From Kitasatospora sp. MAA19 (lineage in GTDB: Bacteria; Actinomycetota; Actinomycetes; Streptomycetales; Streptomycetaceae): a DNA stretch of 64,000 nt. A program made the position numbers and the translations under genes. Below the pieces are notes generated by a model. That model was not told the origin of the DNA. It did no database searches and saw nothing but the letters and a program-made list of their open reading frames with translations. Where the stretch lies: assembly GCF_029894125.1 (NCBI RefSeq), contig NZ_JARXYZ010000025.1, positions 58,257 to 122,256 on the forward strand. The letters run 5' to 3'. Shown here piece by piece: positions 25,134 through 34,524 of this stretch. Numbering within the stretch: position 1 is the first letter of the stretch; each line of letters opens with the position of its first letter.

Positions 25134-26006
25134 ATGACCCACCGGCGTTGGTTCACACCCTGGCTGCTCGCCGGGCCCGCACTACTCTGGCTGGCCGTCT
25201 TCAACCTCTGGCCGGCGGTCAACACGGTGATCCTGTCCTTCACCAACGCCAAGCCCCTGGGCGGCGGGCAGTTCACCGGCCTGGAGAACTACGGGCGCCT
25301 GCTCGACGACGAACAACTCGCCGACGCCCTGCTCAACAGCATCGTCTTCATGCTGGTCTGTCTGCCCCTGCTGACCGTCCTGCCGCTGCTGCTCGCCCTC
25401 CTCGTCCAGCGGAAGATCCCCGGCATCACCTTCTTCCGCACCGCCTTCTACACCCCGGTGATCGCCTCCGCCGTCGTGGTGGCACTGATCTGGGGCTGGG
25501 TCCTGGACGACCGCGGCCTGGTCAACGGCATGCTCCAGCAGAGCGGGCTGACCGACTCCCCGGTCTCCTTCCTCACCGACCGCTGGCTGCTGCTGTTCAG
25601 CGCGATCGCCCTGACCGTCTGGAAGGGGCTCGGCTACTACATGGTCATCTACCTGTCCGCGCTGGCCAACGTCCCGCGCGAACTGCACGAGGCGGCGGCC
25701 GTCGACGGGGCCAGCCCCCTCCGCCGGTTCTGGCACGTCACCCTGCCCGGGGTGCGGCCGACCATGATGCTGATCTCCGTCCTCATCTCGGTCAGCGCGC
25801 TGCGCGTCTTCTCCGAGCTGTACGTGCTCTCGCACGGGCAGGGCGGCCCCGGCGGGCGGGACATGTCGGTGGTGATGCTGATCCAGATGTACAGCCGCGG
25901 CTTCAACGGGCACCTCGGCTACGCCTCGGCGCTCAGCCTGATGCTGTTCGTCATCACCCTCGGCCCGATGCTGCTCCTGATGCGCCTGAACCGGAAGGCG
26001 GCCTGA
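25134..26006 (+). CDS. ABC sugar importer, permease (MalF type)
   Basis: A 290-residue membrane protein with six hydrophobic helices. The EAA loop HEAAAVDGASPLRRFWHVTL (about 185-204) contacts the ATPase. It starts with the common MTHRRWFTPWLLAGPALLWL and has AGGAAG upstream. No ATPase gene is in the operon; in Streptomyces such importers commonly share the ATPase MsiK encoded elsewhere, which is likely here too. Confidence 0.92.
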   Translation: MTHRRWFTPWLLAGPALLWLAVFNLWPAVNTVILSFTNAKPLGGGQFTGLENYGRLLDDEQLADALLNSIVFMLVCLPLLTVLPLLLALLVQRKIPGITFFRTAFYTPVIASAVVVALIWGWVLDDRGLVNGMLQQSGLTDSPVSFLTDRWLLLFSAIALTVWKGLGYYMVIYLSALANVPRELHEAAAVDGASPLRRFWHVTLPGVRPTMMLISVLISVSALRVFSELYVLSHGQGGPGGRDMSVVMLIQMYSRGFNGHLGYASALSLMLFVITLGPMLLLMRLNRKAA

Positions 26007-26011
26007 ACCCC

Positions 26012-26929
26012 ATGACCTCCAGCCGTTCAGAGACCTCGCAGCCGTCCACGACCACAAAGCCCGCCCGGGACTCCCAGGCCTCCCGGGGCTCCCGGGGCTT
26101 CAACACCCCCTCCCCCGCCCAGACCGCCGCCCGCTACCTGCTCCTGCTGCTCGTCCTGCTGCTGGTGGTCGGCCCGTTCCTCTGGCAGCTCTCCACCTCC
26201 CTCAAGGGTCCCGACGAGGACGTCTACACCCGCACCCCGAGCTTCCTGCCCGAGCAGCTGACCTTCGGCAACTACGGCAAGGTCGCCGACACCATCCCGG
26301 TCTGGACCTACGCCCTCAACTCGCTGATCGTCGCCGCCGTCTGCATCACCGGCAACGTGGTCGGCTGCACCCTGGCCGGCTACGCGCTCGCCCGGCTGCG
26401 CTTCCGCGGCGCCAAGCTCGTCCTCGGCCTCTTCCTCGCCACCCTGGTCCTCCCCGGCGAGGTCACCATCGTCTCCCAGTACGTGCTGGTGCGCAGCCTC
26501 GGCCTGGCCGACAGCCTGGCCGGCGTCGCCCTGCCCGGCGCGATCGCGATGCTCAACGTGCTGCTGATGCGCACCGCCTTCGCCGCCGTCCCACTCGAAC
26601 TCGACCAGGCCGCCCTGGTCGACGGCGCCACCGTCTGGCAGCGGCTCTGGCACATCGGCCTGCCCAACGTGCGCGGCATGCTCAGCGTGATCGTCATCTT
26701 CACCTTCATCGGCGCCTGGGACGACTTCCTCTGGCCGCTGATCGTGCTCAACGACCCGCAGAAGTACACCCTCACCGTCGGACTCCAGTACCTGAACGGC
26801 ACCTTCTCCGCCAACCCGCGGCTGATCGCGGCCGGCACCATGATCGCCTTCCTGCCGATCGTCGTGGTGTTCGGCGTCTGCCAGCGCTTCTTCTTCAAGG
26901 GCGTCGAAGAGGGTGCCGTCAAGGGTTAG
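26012..26929 (+). CDS. ABC sugar importer, permease (MalG type)
   Basis: A 305-residue membrane protein starting five bases after the other permease gene. A polar N-terminal tail of about 35 residues precedes six helices, and the EAA loop reads DQAALVDGATVWQRLWHIGL. The ending FFFKGVEEGAVKG is the usual MalG-type C-terminus. It pairs with the MalF-type subunit to form the channel. Confidence 0.92.
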   Translation: MTSSRSETSQPSTTTKPARDSQASRGSRGFNTPSPAQTAARYLLLLLVLLLVVGPFLWQLSTSLKGPDEDVYTRTPSFLPEQLTFGNYGKVADTIPVWTYALNSLIVAAVCITGNVVGCTLAGYALARLRFRGAKLVLGLFLATLVLPGEVTIVSQYVLVRSLGLADSLAGVALPGAIAMLNVLLMRTAFAAVPLELDQAALVDGATVWQRLWHIGLPNVRGMLSVIVIFTFIGAWDDFLWPLIVLNDPQKYTLTVGLQYLNGTFSANPRLIAAGTMIAFLPIVVVFGVCQRFFFKGVEEGAVKG

Positions 26930-27034
26930 GGCTTGGCTCACCGTTCCCGCCGCGCGCTGACGCGACGCGCACCGTGAGCCCAGCCCTGGCCCCACCGCCC
27001 GTTCGCCCCAACCCCGTTGAGGAAGCACCCGCCC

Positions 27035-28303
27035 ATGACCACCCCCGCACCGCAGCGCCCCCGCTTCGGCGTCAACTACACGCCCACCACCGGCTGGTTC
27101 CACCACTGGCTCGACTTCGACCTCGACGCCGTCCGCGCCGACCTCGACTCCGTCGCCGCGCTCGGCCTGGACCACGTCCGGGTCTTCCCGCTCTGGCCGC
27201 TGTTCCAGCCCAACCGCACCCTGATCCGCCCGCGCGCCGTCGACCAGTTGGCGGCCCTGGTGGACGCGGCCGGCGAGCGCGGCCTGGACGTCGCGGTGGA
27301 CGGCCTGCAGGGCCACCTGTCGAGCTTCGACTTCCTGCCCTCGTGGACCCAGACCTGGCACCGGCGGAACATCTTCACCGACCCCGAGGTCATCGACGGC
27401 CAGGCCGCCTACCTGCGCACCCTCGCCGAGGCCCTGCGCGAACGGCCCAACTTCCTCGGCATGACGCTCGGCAACGAGATCAACCAGTTCTCCGGCGACC
27501 CGCACCCCGACCCCGACCGGATCACCCCGGAGCAGGCCGACGCCTGGCTGCGCCGGATGCTCGACGCGTGCGAGCGGGGCGCGCCCGACCGGCTGCACCT
27601 GCACGCCTCCTACGACGCCGCCTGGTACCTGGACGGGCACCCGTTCACCCCCTGGCACTCGGCCCGGATCGGCGCCGCCACCGCCGTGCACTCCTGGGTG
27701 TTCAACGGCACCGCCCAGCGCTACGGCGCGCACTCCACCGCCACCGCGCAGCACGCCGCCTACCTGGTCGAGCTCTCCAAGGCCTGGGCGGACGACCCGG
27801 CCCGCCCGGTCTGGCTCCAGGAGGTCGGCGCCCCCGCCCCGCACATCACCGCCGAGGACGCGGCCCGGTTCACCGGCGCCACCGTCGAGGCCGTGCTGGA
27901 CTGCCCGGACCTGTGGGGCGTCACCTGGTGGTGCTCGCACGACGTGGACCGCTCGCTGGCCGACTTCCCCGAGCTGGAGTACAGCCTCGGCCTGCTCACC
28001 ACCGACCGCAAGGTCAAGCCGGCCGGCGCCCGGCTGGCCGAGGCCGCCGCCGAGGCCCGCCGCTCCTGGCAGCCGCCCGCGCCGCGCACCACCGCTGTGG
28101 TGGTGGCCACCGGGGACGAGGTGACCTCGCCCAAGCGCTCGGTCTGCGGGCCCGGCGGCGCCGTCTACGAGGCGTTCATGCGCCTCGCCGAGGCGGGCGC
28201 CCGCCCGACCACCGTCCTCGCCGAGCGCGCCGGGGACCGGGCGCACCTGGCGGCGCGCGGAATCACCGAGGTGGTCCACCCGGACGACGTACGGTCCCTC
28301 TGA
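27035..28303 (+). CDS. GH5-like glycoside hydrolase (beta-mannosidase/mannanase type?)
   Basis: A 422-residue TIM-barrel hydrolase of the GH-A clan. Glu148 in TLGNEINQF is the predicted acid/base and Glu263 in VWLQEVGAP the nucleophile; LDHVRVFPLWPLFQPN and VTWWCSHDVD are substrate-side strands. There is no signal peptide, so it acts on imported sugar. The core of N-glycans contains one beta-linked mannose that GH38 enzymes cannot remove, which makes an endo- or exo-beta-mannosidase role attractive but unproven. The last 50 residues (VVVATGDEVTSPKRSVCGPG) lie outside the barrel. The ATG at 27035 is set by GAGGAA upstream. Confidence 0.8.
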   Translation: MTTPAPQRPRFGVNYTPTTGWFHHWLDFDLDAVRADLDSVAALGLDHVRVFPLWPLFQPNRTLIRPRAVDQLAALVDAAGERGLDVAVDGLQGHLSSFDFLPSWTQTWHRRNIFTDPEVIDGQAAYLRTLAEALRERPNFLGMTLGNEINQFSGDPHPDPDRITPEQADAWLRRMLDACERGAPDRLHLHASYDAAWYLDGHPFTPWHSARIGAATAVHSWVFNGTAQRYGAHSTATAQHAAYLVELSKAWADDPARPVWLQEVGAPAPHITAEDAARFTGATVEAVLDCPDLWGVTWWCSHDVDRSLADFPELEYSLGLLTTDRKVKPAGARLAEAAAEARRSWQPPAPRTTAVVVATGDEVTSPKRSVCGPGGAVYEAFMRLAEAGARPTTVLAERAGDRAHLAARGITEVVHPDDVRSL

Positions 28304-28355
28304 CAACCCCTTGCCCCTGCCGTTCCCCCTCAGTCACGCAACGGAGCCTGCCGAC

Positions 28356-31300
28356 ATGCACGATGACCGCACCCTGGTCGAGTCCCGCCTCAAGCGCGTC
28401 CTGGACGAGCGCATCCGCCCGGCCGTCTACCCCGAGTCCGTCCCGCTGGAGGTCGGCGTCTGGACGGCGCCCGGCGAGCCCGTGCCGGTCGCCGAGGGAC
28501 TGGCCGCGCCGCGCACCCCGATCGCGGTCGGCGACGCCTGGGGCGCGCCCTGGGGCACCAGTTGGCTGACCGTGACCGGCACCGTGCCCGAGGCCTGGGC
28601 CGGGCGGACGGTCGAGGCGCTGATCGACCTCGGCTTCGACGCCAACATGCCCGGCTTCCAGTGCGAGGGCCTGGTCTACCGCCCGGACGGCACCCCGGTG
28701 AAGGGCCTCAACCCGCAGAACCAGTGGGTGCGCATCGCCGCCCCCGCGGCCGGCGGCGAGCAGGTGCTGCTGCACGTCGAGGCGGCCTCCAACCCGGTGA
28801 TCCTGGACTACCACCCCTTCCTGCCCACCGAGTTGGGCGACAAGGACACCGCCGGTGACCAGCCGCAGTACAAGCTGACCCGGATGGACCTCGCCGTCTT
28901 CGACGAGACGGTCTGGCAGCTGGTGCTGGACCTGGAGGTGCTCGGCGAGCTGATGGCCGAGCTGCCGGTCGAGGGCGCCCGCCGCTGGGAGATCCTGCGC
29001 GCCGTCGAGCGGGCGCTGGACGCGGTCGACCTCCAGGACGTCAACGGCACCGCGGCCGCCGCCCGTTCGGAGCTCGCCGGGGTGCTGGCCGCGCCCGCCG
29101 TGCCGTCCGCGCACCGGATCAGCGCGATCGGCCACGCGCACATCGACTCCGCCTGGCTCTGGCCGCTGCGCGAGACCGTCCGCAAGGTGGCCCGCACCAC
29201 CGCCAACATGACCGCGCTGCTGGAGGACGAGCCGGACTTCCTCTACACCATGTCCCAGGCGCAGCAGTTCGCCTGGATCAAGGAGCACCGCCCCGAGGTG
29301 TACGCGCGGGTGCGGAAGGCGGTGGCGGAGGGGCGGTTCGTCCCGGCCGGCGGCATGTGGGTGGAGTCCGACACCAACATGCCGAGCTCCGAGGCGATGG
29401 CACGCCAGTTCGTGCACGGCAAGCGGTTCTTCCTGGACGAGTTCGGGGTGGAGAACCACGAGGCCTGGCTGCCGGACACCTTCGGCTTCACCGGCGGCCT
29501 GCCGCAGATCATCCGCAACGCCGGCTCCAAGTGGCTGCTGACGCAGAAGATCTCGTGGAGCCAGATCAACAAGTTCCCGCACCACACCTTCCTCTGGGAG
29601 GGCATCGACGGGACCAGGATCTTCACCCACTTCCCGCCCGTGGACACCTACAACTGCTCCATGAAGGGCAGCGAGATCGCCCACGCGGCGAAGAACTTCA
29701 AGGACAAGGGGGTGGCCCGGCACTCGCTCGCCCCGACCGGCTGGGGCGACGGCGGCGGCGGCACCACCCGCGAGATGGTCGCCAAGGCGGCCCGGATGAA
29801 GGACCTGGAGGGCTCGGCCACCGTCCACTGGGAGCGGCCCGCCGAGTTCTTCGCCAAGGCCGAGGCCGAGTACCGGAACCCGCCGGTCTGGGTCGGTGAG
29901 CTCTACCTGGAGCTGCACCGGGCCACCCTGACCAGCCAGGCGAAGACCAAGCAGGGCAACCGGCGCAGCGAGAACCTGCTGCGCGAGGCCGAACTCTGGT
30001 GCGCCACCGCGGCGTTGCGCACCGGCGCGGCCTACCCGTACGAGCCGCTGGACCGGATCTGGAAGACCGTCCTGCTGCACCAGTTCCACGACATCCTGCC
30101 CGGCTCCTCCATCGCCTGGGTGCACCGCGAGGCCGAGGCGACGTACGCGGCGGTGGCCGCGGAGCTGGAGTCGCTGATCGGGCAGGCCCAGCAGGCCCTC
30201 GCCGGGGACGCCTCCGGCAAGCGCGAACTGGTCTTCAACGCGGCGCCGCACCCGCGCTCGGCCGTTCCGGCGGGCGGGGCTGCCCCGGCCGCCTCCGGCG
30301 CGGGCGCCTGCGAGGTGGTCGAGCGGCCGGAGGGCGGCTACCTGCTGCGCAACGGGCTGCTGGACGTGGTCGTGGACGGCGAGGGCCTGGTGGCCTCGGT
30401 GGTCGAGGTCGCGAGCGGCCGGGAGACCGTCGCCCCCGGCACCCGGGCCAACCTGCTCCAGCTGCACCCCGACTTCCCCAACATGTGGGACGCCTGGGAC
30501 GTCGACGAGTTCTACCGCAACACCGTCACGGACCTGACCGCCGTGGACGCGGTGACGGCCCTCTCCGCCCCGGACCAGGCCACCGTCCGGGTGTCCCGCT
30601 CCTTCGGCTCGTCCACCGTCGTCCAGACGCTCACCCTGCGGGCGGGCGAGCAGCGGCTCGACATCGACACCGAGGTCGACTGGCACGAGACCGAGAAGTT
30701 CCTCAAGGCCGCGTTCCCGCTGGACGTCCACACCGAGCGCTACGCCGCCGAGACCCAGTTCGGCCACCTCTACCGGCCCACCCACACCAACACCAGCTGG
30801 GACGCCGCCAAGTTCGAGGCCTGCAACCACCGCTTCGTCCACCTCGACGAGCCCGGCTGGGGCGTCGCCCTGGTCACCGCCTCCACCTACGGGCACGACG
30901 TCACCCGCGCCGTGCGCGACACCGACGGCGGAACCACCACCACGGTTCGCTTCTCCCTGCTGCGCGCACCCCGCTTCCCCGACCCGAAGACCGACCAGGG
31001 CCTGCACCACTTCCGGCACGCCCTCGTCCCGGGCGCGGCGATCGGCGACGCCGTCCGCGAGGGCTACCGGATCGGCCTGCCCGAGCGGCGCGTCACCGGC
31101 AGCGCCGAGCAGGTCGCGCCGCTGGTGGAGCTGGACAACGACGCCCTGGTGGTCAGCGCGGTCAAGCTCGCCGACGACCGCAGCGGCGACCTGATCGTCC
31201 GCGTCTACGAGGCCGGCGGCGGGCGCGCCCGGGGCCGGCTCACCACCTCCTACCCGCTGGCCGGCGCCGTCCCCTGCGACCTGCTGGAGCGGCCGTGGGA

Positions 31301-31397
31301 CGGCACCCGCGGCGAGATCGCCCTGGAGGACGGTGGGGTGCGGCTGGCGCTGCGGCCGTTCGAGCTGGTCACGCTGCGCCTGAGCGCGGCCAGCTGA
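28356..31397 (+). CDS. GH38 alpha-mannosidase (short type)
   Basis: A 1013-residue alpha-mannosidase, normal length for bacterial GH38. An N-terminal beta domain of about 250 residues precedes the barrel: zinc site AIGHAHIDSAWLWP (H260, H262, D264) and nucleophile Asp373 in WLPDTFGFTGG. The C-terminal beta-sandwiches include FPLDVHTERYAAETQFGHL. It lacks a signal peptide. It differs from the 1413-residue GH38 in both domain layout and active-site sequence, so the two probably favour different mannose linkages. ACGGAG precedes the ATG. Confidence 0.93.
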   Translation: MHDDRTLVESRLKRVLDERIRPAVYPESVPLEVGVWTAPGEPVPVAEGLAAPRTPIAVGDAWGAPWGTSWLTVTGTVPEAWAGRTVEALIDLGFDANMPGFQCEGLVYRPDGTPVKGLNPQNQWVRIAAPAAGGEQVLLHVEAASNPVILDYHPFLPTELGDKDTAGDQPQYKLTRMDLAVFDETVWQLVLDLEVLGELMAELPVEGARRWEILRAVERALDAVDLQDVNGTAAAARSELAGVLAAPAVPSAHRISAIGHAHIDSAWLWPLRETVRKVARTTANMTALLEDEPDFLYTMSQAQQFAWIKEHRPEVYARVRKAVAEGRFVPAGGMWVESDTNMPSSEAMARQFVHGKRFFLDEFGVENHEAWLPDTFGFTGGLPQIIRNAGSKWLLTQKISWSQINKFPHHTFLWEGIDGTRIFTHFPPVDTYNCSMKGSEIAHAAKNFKDKGVARHSLAPTGWGDGGGGTTREMVAKAARMKDLEGSATVHWERPAEFFAKAEAEYRNPPVWVGELYLELHRATLTSQAKTKQGNRRSENLLREAELWCATAALRTGAAYPYEPLDRIWKTVLLHQFHDILPGSSIAWVHREAEATYAAVAAELESLIGQAQQALAGDASGKRELVFNAAPHPRSAVPAGGAAPAASGAGACEVVERPEGGYLLRNGLLDVVVDGEGLVASVVEVASGRETVAPGTRANLLQLHPDFPNMWDAWDVDEFYRNTVTDLTAVDAVTALSAPDQATVRVSRSFGSSTVVQTLTLRAGEQRLDIDTEVDWHETEKFLKAAFPLDVHTERYAAETQFGHLYRPTHTNTSWDAAKFEACNHRFVHLDEPGWGVALVTASTYGHDVTRAVRDTDGGTTTTVRFSLLRAPRFPDPKTDQGLHHFRHALVPGAAIGDAVREGYRIGLPERRVTGSAEQVAPLVELDNDALVVSAVKLADDRSGDLIVRVYEAGGGRARGRLTTSYPLAGAVPCDLLERPWDGTRGEIALEDGGVRLALRPFELVTLRLSAAS

Positions 31398-31414
31398 CCG
31401 GGGCGGCCGACCGG

Positions 31415-31455
31415 GCGGGTGGGGCCGCGGGTACGCCACCCGCGGCCCCACCCGC
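31415..31455 (+). terminator. Perfect 18-bp hairpin ending the importer/mannosidase operon
   Basis: GCGGGTGGGGCCGCGGGT (31415-31432) and its exact complement (31438-31455) flank a five-base loop, 18 bases after the mannosidase stop. It separates the importer/hydrolase genes from the kinase and isomerase, which may therefore have their own promoter. Confidence 0.85.
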
Positions 31456-31572
31456 CGCAGGGCCTCCGTCGCGGGGGCCGTGCGCCTCGGACGCCCCACT
31501 ACGCTGATCGGCGCCCCGGCCCCACCGGGCCGGGCGCCACCCCCTGCCCGCACTCGCCTGGAGCCCGCCGCG

Positions 31573-32523
31573 ATGACCCTCACCCCGCCTTCCGCCGCCA
31601 CCCCGCTGTTCGCCGCCGTGGACATCGGCGGCACGAAGATCGCCGGGGCGCTGGTCGACGGCCACGGGCGGCTGCGGCACCGGCTCCAGCTGCCCACCCC
31701 GGCCCAGGAGCCGGGCGCGGCCGTGCTCTCCGTCGTGCACGAGGTGCTGGACCAGCTGGCCGGCGCCGCCGGCTGGGCCGAGGTGACCGCCGTCGGGATC
31801 GGCAGCGCCGGCCCGGTCGACCTCGCCGCCGGCACCGTCAGCCCGGTCAACATCCCCGGCTGGCGCGGCTTCCCGCTGGTCGCCGAGGTCGCCGCGCACC
31901 CGGCGGTGGCCGCCCGGGGCCTGCCCGTCCGGCTGGCCGGGGACGGCGTCGCGATGGCCGCCGCCGAACACTGGCAGGGCGCGGCCCGGGGCGCGGACAA
32001 CGCGCTGTGCCTGGTGGTGTCGACGGGCGTCGGCGCCGGACTGGTGCTCGACGGCGCCGTCCGGCCCGGCCCCAGCGGCAACGCCGGCCACCTCGGCCAC
32101 ATCACCGTCGAGCTGGACGGCGAGCCCTGCCCGTGCGGCTCGCGCGGCTGCCTGGAAGGCCTCGCCAGCGGCACCGCGATCGCCCGCCGGGCCCTCGCCG
32201 AGGGCTGGCGCCCGAGCGGGGAGGACCGCTCGGCCCGCGCCGTCGCCGACGCCGCCGGGGCGGGCGACCCGATCGCGCTCGCCTCCTTCGACCGCGCCGC
32301 CCAGGCCCTCGCCGCCGGGATCGCCGCCACCGCGGCCCTGGTCGACCTCGACCGGGTGGTGGTCGGCGGCGGCGTCGCCACCGCCGGCGACCTGCTGTTC
32401 GCGCCGCTCGCCCGCCACCTCGACCGCTACGCCACGCTGTCCTACGTCCGCGGCCTCGACGTCCGCCGCGCCGAGCTCGGCACCGACGCCGGGCTGATCG
32501 GCGCCGCGGCGCTCTGCCGCTGA
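31573..32523 (+). CDS. ROK family sugar kinase
   Basis: A 316-residue kinase without the helix-turn-helix of ROK repressors. The phosphate-binding AVDIGGTKIAGALVDG is at 14-29, the catalytic GDGVAMAAAEHW in the middle, and the zinc site CPCGSRGCLEG follows GHITVELDGE. ROK kinases phosphorylate hexoses such as glucose, mannose or N-acetylated sugars with ATP. The next gene is mannose-6-phosphate isomerase, so mannose is the likeliest substrate. Tight spacing (24 bp) indicates co-transcription. Confidence 0.88.
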   Translation: MTLTPPSAATPLFAAVDIGGTKIAGALVDGHGRLRHRLQLPTPAQEPGAAVLSVVHEVLDQLAGAAGWAEVTAVGIGSAGPVDLAAGTVSPVNIPGWRGFPLVAEVAAHPAVAARGLPVRLAGDGVAMAAAEHWQGAARGADNALCLVVSTGVGAGLVLDGAVRPGPSGNAGHLGHITVELDGEPCPCGSRGCLEGLASGTAIARRALAEGWRPSGEDRSARAVADAAGAGDPIALASFDRAAQALAAGIAATAALVDLDRVVVGGGVATAGDLLFAPLARHLDRYATLSYVRGLDVRRAELGTDAGLIGAAALCR

Positions 32524-32547
32524 CCCGCACCCTTCGGAGGCCGCGCC

Positions 32548-33798
32548 GTGCCGCTCCCGCCCTTCGCCCTGCTCCACAACCCGGTCCGCCCGTACGCGTG
32601 GGGCTCGCCCACCGCCATCCCCGCGCTGACCGGCACCCCGCCCACCGGCGCCCCGCAGGCCGAACTGTGGATGGGCGCACACCCGTCGGCGCCGTCCACC
32701 CTGGACGGCCCCGACGGACCACAGCCGCTGGACGAGCTGATCCGCCAGGACCCGGACGGCCTGCTCGGGCCCGGCACCGTACGGCGCTTCGGCCCGGCGC
32801 TGCCGTTCCTGTTCAAGCTGCTGGCCGCCGACCGGGCGCTCTCCCTCCAGGTCCACCCGACCCGGGCCCAGGCCGCGGCCGGGTACGCGGACGAGGAGGC
32901 CCGCGGCATTCCACTCGACGCGCCCCGGCGGATCTACCGGGACCGCGAGCACAAGCCCGAACTGATCTGTGCACTGGGCGAGTTCGAGGCGCTGTGCGGT
33001 TTCCGTCCGGCCGCCGACACGGCTCGGCTGCTGGACGCGCTCGCCGTCCCGCTGCTCGCCCCCTGGGCCGAGGCCCTGCGCGGGCGGCACCCCGCCGAGG
33101 TACTGCCCGCGCTGCTGCGCCGGTCCCTGGCCGAGGACCGGCCCGGAAGAGGCCAACTCGCTGACGTCAACCGGTCGTTGCAGCGGGTCGCGGCCGCCGG
33201 CGGCCCGTTCGCCGAGGCCTGCGCCGGCTACGCCCGCGCCGCGGACGAGTACCCCGGCGACCCGGGCCTGATCGCGGCGCTGCTGCTCAACCACGTACGG
33301 CTTCGCGCGGGCCAGGCCCTGTACCTGGACGCCGGGGTGCCGCACGCCTATCTCCGGGGCCTGGGCGTGGAGTTGATGGCCAGCTCGGACAACGTGCTGC
33401 GCTGCGGACTCACCCCCAAGCACGTGGACGTCGACGGCCTGCTGGCGGTCACGTCCTTCCGCACGGGCGAACCCCGCGTCCTCGCGGCGCTCCCGCGCGA
33501 CCCCGTCGAGGACGAATTCCCCTCCCCCGCCGAGGAGTTCCGCCTCTCCCGGCTGCACCCCGGCGCGGCCGCCGCCCGCATGGAGCTGCCCACCCCGCAG
33601 ATCCTGCTCTGCGTCGCGGGCCGCGCCCGACTGCACGCACCCGGCTTCGCGGACCTCGACCTGCCTCCCGGCGCGTCCGCCTACCTGCGGCCGGGCGCCG
33701 GACCGGTCGGGCTGACCGGCCCGGGCGCGGAGCTGTTCCGGGCCACCACCGGCGCCCCCGCCCAGGCGGGCGTCGGGCAGCCGAACAGCAGGTCGTAG
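32548..33798 (+). CDS. manA: Mannose-6-phosphate isomerase, class I
   Basis: A 416-residue enzyme converting mannose-6-phosphate to fructose-6-phosphate. The zinc and active-site motifs are present: LSLQVHPTRAQA, REHKPELICAL and LDAGVPHAYLRG. The start GTG has CGGAGG well placed. It completes the inferred glycan route from free mannose to glycolysis. The last 40 codons or so overlap the 3' end of the DUF2267 gene on the opposite strand by 118 bp, so the final residues (APAQAGVGQPNSRS) may be an extended tail. Confidence 0.93.
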   Translation: MPLPPFALLHNPVRPYAWGSPTAIPALTGTPPTGAPQAELWMGAHPSAPSTLDGPDGPQPLDELIRQDPDGLLGPGTVRRFGPALPFLFKLLAADRALSLQVHPTRAQAAAGYADEEARGIPLDAPRRIYRDREHKPELICALGEFEALCGFRPAADTARLLDALAVPLLAPWAEALRGRHPAEVLPALLRRSLAEDRPGRGQLADVNRSLQRVAAAGGPFAEACAGYARAADEYPGDPGLIAALLLNHVRLRAGQALYLDAGVPHAYLRGLGVELMASSDNVLRCGLTPKHVDVDGLLAVTSFRTGEPRVLAALPRDPVEDEFPSPAEEFRLSRLHPGAAAARMELPTPQILLCVAGRARLHAPGFADLDLPPGASAYLRPGAGPVGLTGPGAELFRATTGAPAQAGVGQPNSRS

Positions 33799-34157
33799 CC
33801 GTCCGGAAGCTGATCGACCACGCGGTCGACGACGTCCCTCGGAGCCAGGTCGACGAGGGTGCTGAGCACCGCCCCGATGTCCCACGGCGCGGTCGCCTCG
33901 GTCGCGCCGTCGATCCACCCGCCCACACCGCGCACGAAGCGCTCGGCGGTCAGCGGCTCGGCGGCGGGCCCGGCGTCGCGCAGGATCGCGGCGTACGTCT
34001 CGGGCAGTGCGTCGGCGAGGTCGGCCCGTGCGGTCCCGACCAGGTGCTCGCCGAGCAGTGCGAGCACGACCCGGATGGCGTGCTCCGCCTCCCCCTCGTT
34101 CCGGTACTCCCCGCGTTCGACGACGCGGGCGCGAAAGTCCTCCCGGGAGCTGGTCAT
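33681..34157 (-). CDS. DUF2267 family protein
   Basis: A 158-residue helical protein. FRARVVERGEYRNEGEAEHA and VLALLGEHLVGTARADLADA (about 8-50) mark the first DUF2267 repeat, and VLSTLVDLAPRDVVDRVVDQ the second half. The function of the family is unknown. GAAGGAGG precedes the ATG. The 3' 118 bp lie antisense to the end of manA; the last 25 residues or so (VARNSSAPGPVSPTGPAPGRR) look like chance extension into that overlap. Confidence 0.8.
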   Translation of the reverse strand: MTSSREDFRARVVERGEYRNEGEAEHAIRVVLALLGEHLVGTARADLADALPETYAAILRDAGPAAEPLTAERFVRGVGGWIDGATEATAPWDIGAVLSTLVDLAPRDVVDRVVDQLPDGYDLLFGCPTPAWAGAPVVARNSSAPGPVSPTGPAPGRR

Positions 34158-34524
34158 CGCGTCCTCCTTCCGGTCGGCGGAATCCCGCGGGAACCGGCGG
34201 CGGCCCGCCTGACGGCCGGGGGCCCGATCGCCGGTGCCGGAGGCCAACGGCCCGGTGACAGGCGACAAGAGGCCTGGTGGGACGGCGGCCGGCGACGGTC
34301 GGCCGGTGGCCTGCGACGGAAGGCCGGCGACCGGAGGCGGCGGGGTCCGGCCGGTGACGCCGACGCGGCCCGCGACCGCGGTGGGGCGTCCCGGTGCCCG
34401 TGCTGCTCAGCCTACTGCGGCGCGGCGGGAGGGAGACCGGCCGGGCGGATCGACGCCGTTGTCGATCACGCCGCCGGCCCGCACCCGGCCCGGCGCGGGG
34501 GCTACCGGGGACGGGGCCCCGGCG
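34158..34524. other. Repetitive intergenic stretch
   Basis: A G- and C-only-looking stretch with loosely repeated GGCCGGNGAC and GGCCGGTGGCC words between about 34200 and 34380. No gene, hairpin of note or promoter is recognised. It probably includes the promoter of the DUF2267 gene. Confidence 0.4.

Noticed and set aside
28263..32381. Open minus-strand frame of 1372 codons opposite the second GH38 and ROK genes
   Set aside because: It crosses two genuine genes and a perfect terminator, and its composition is that of an antisense shadow.
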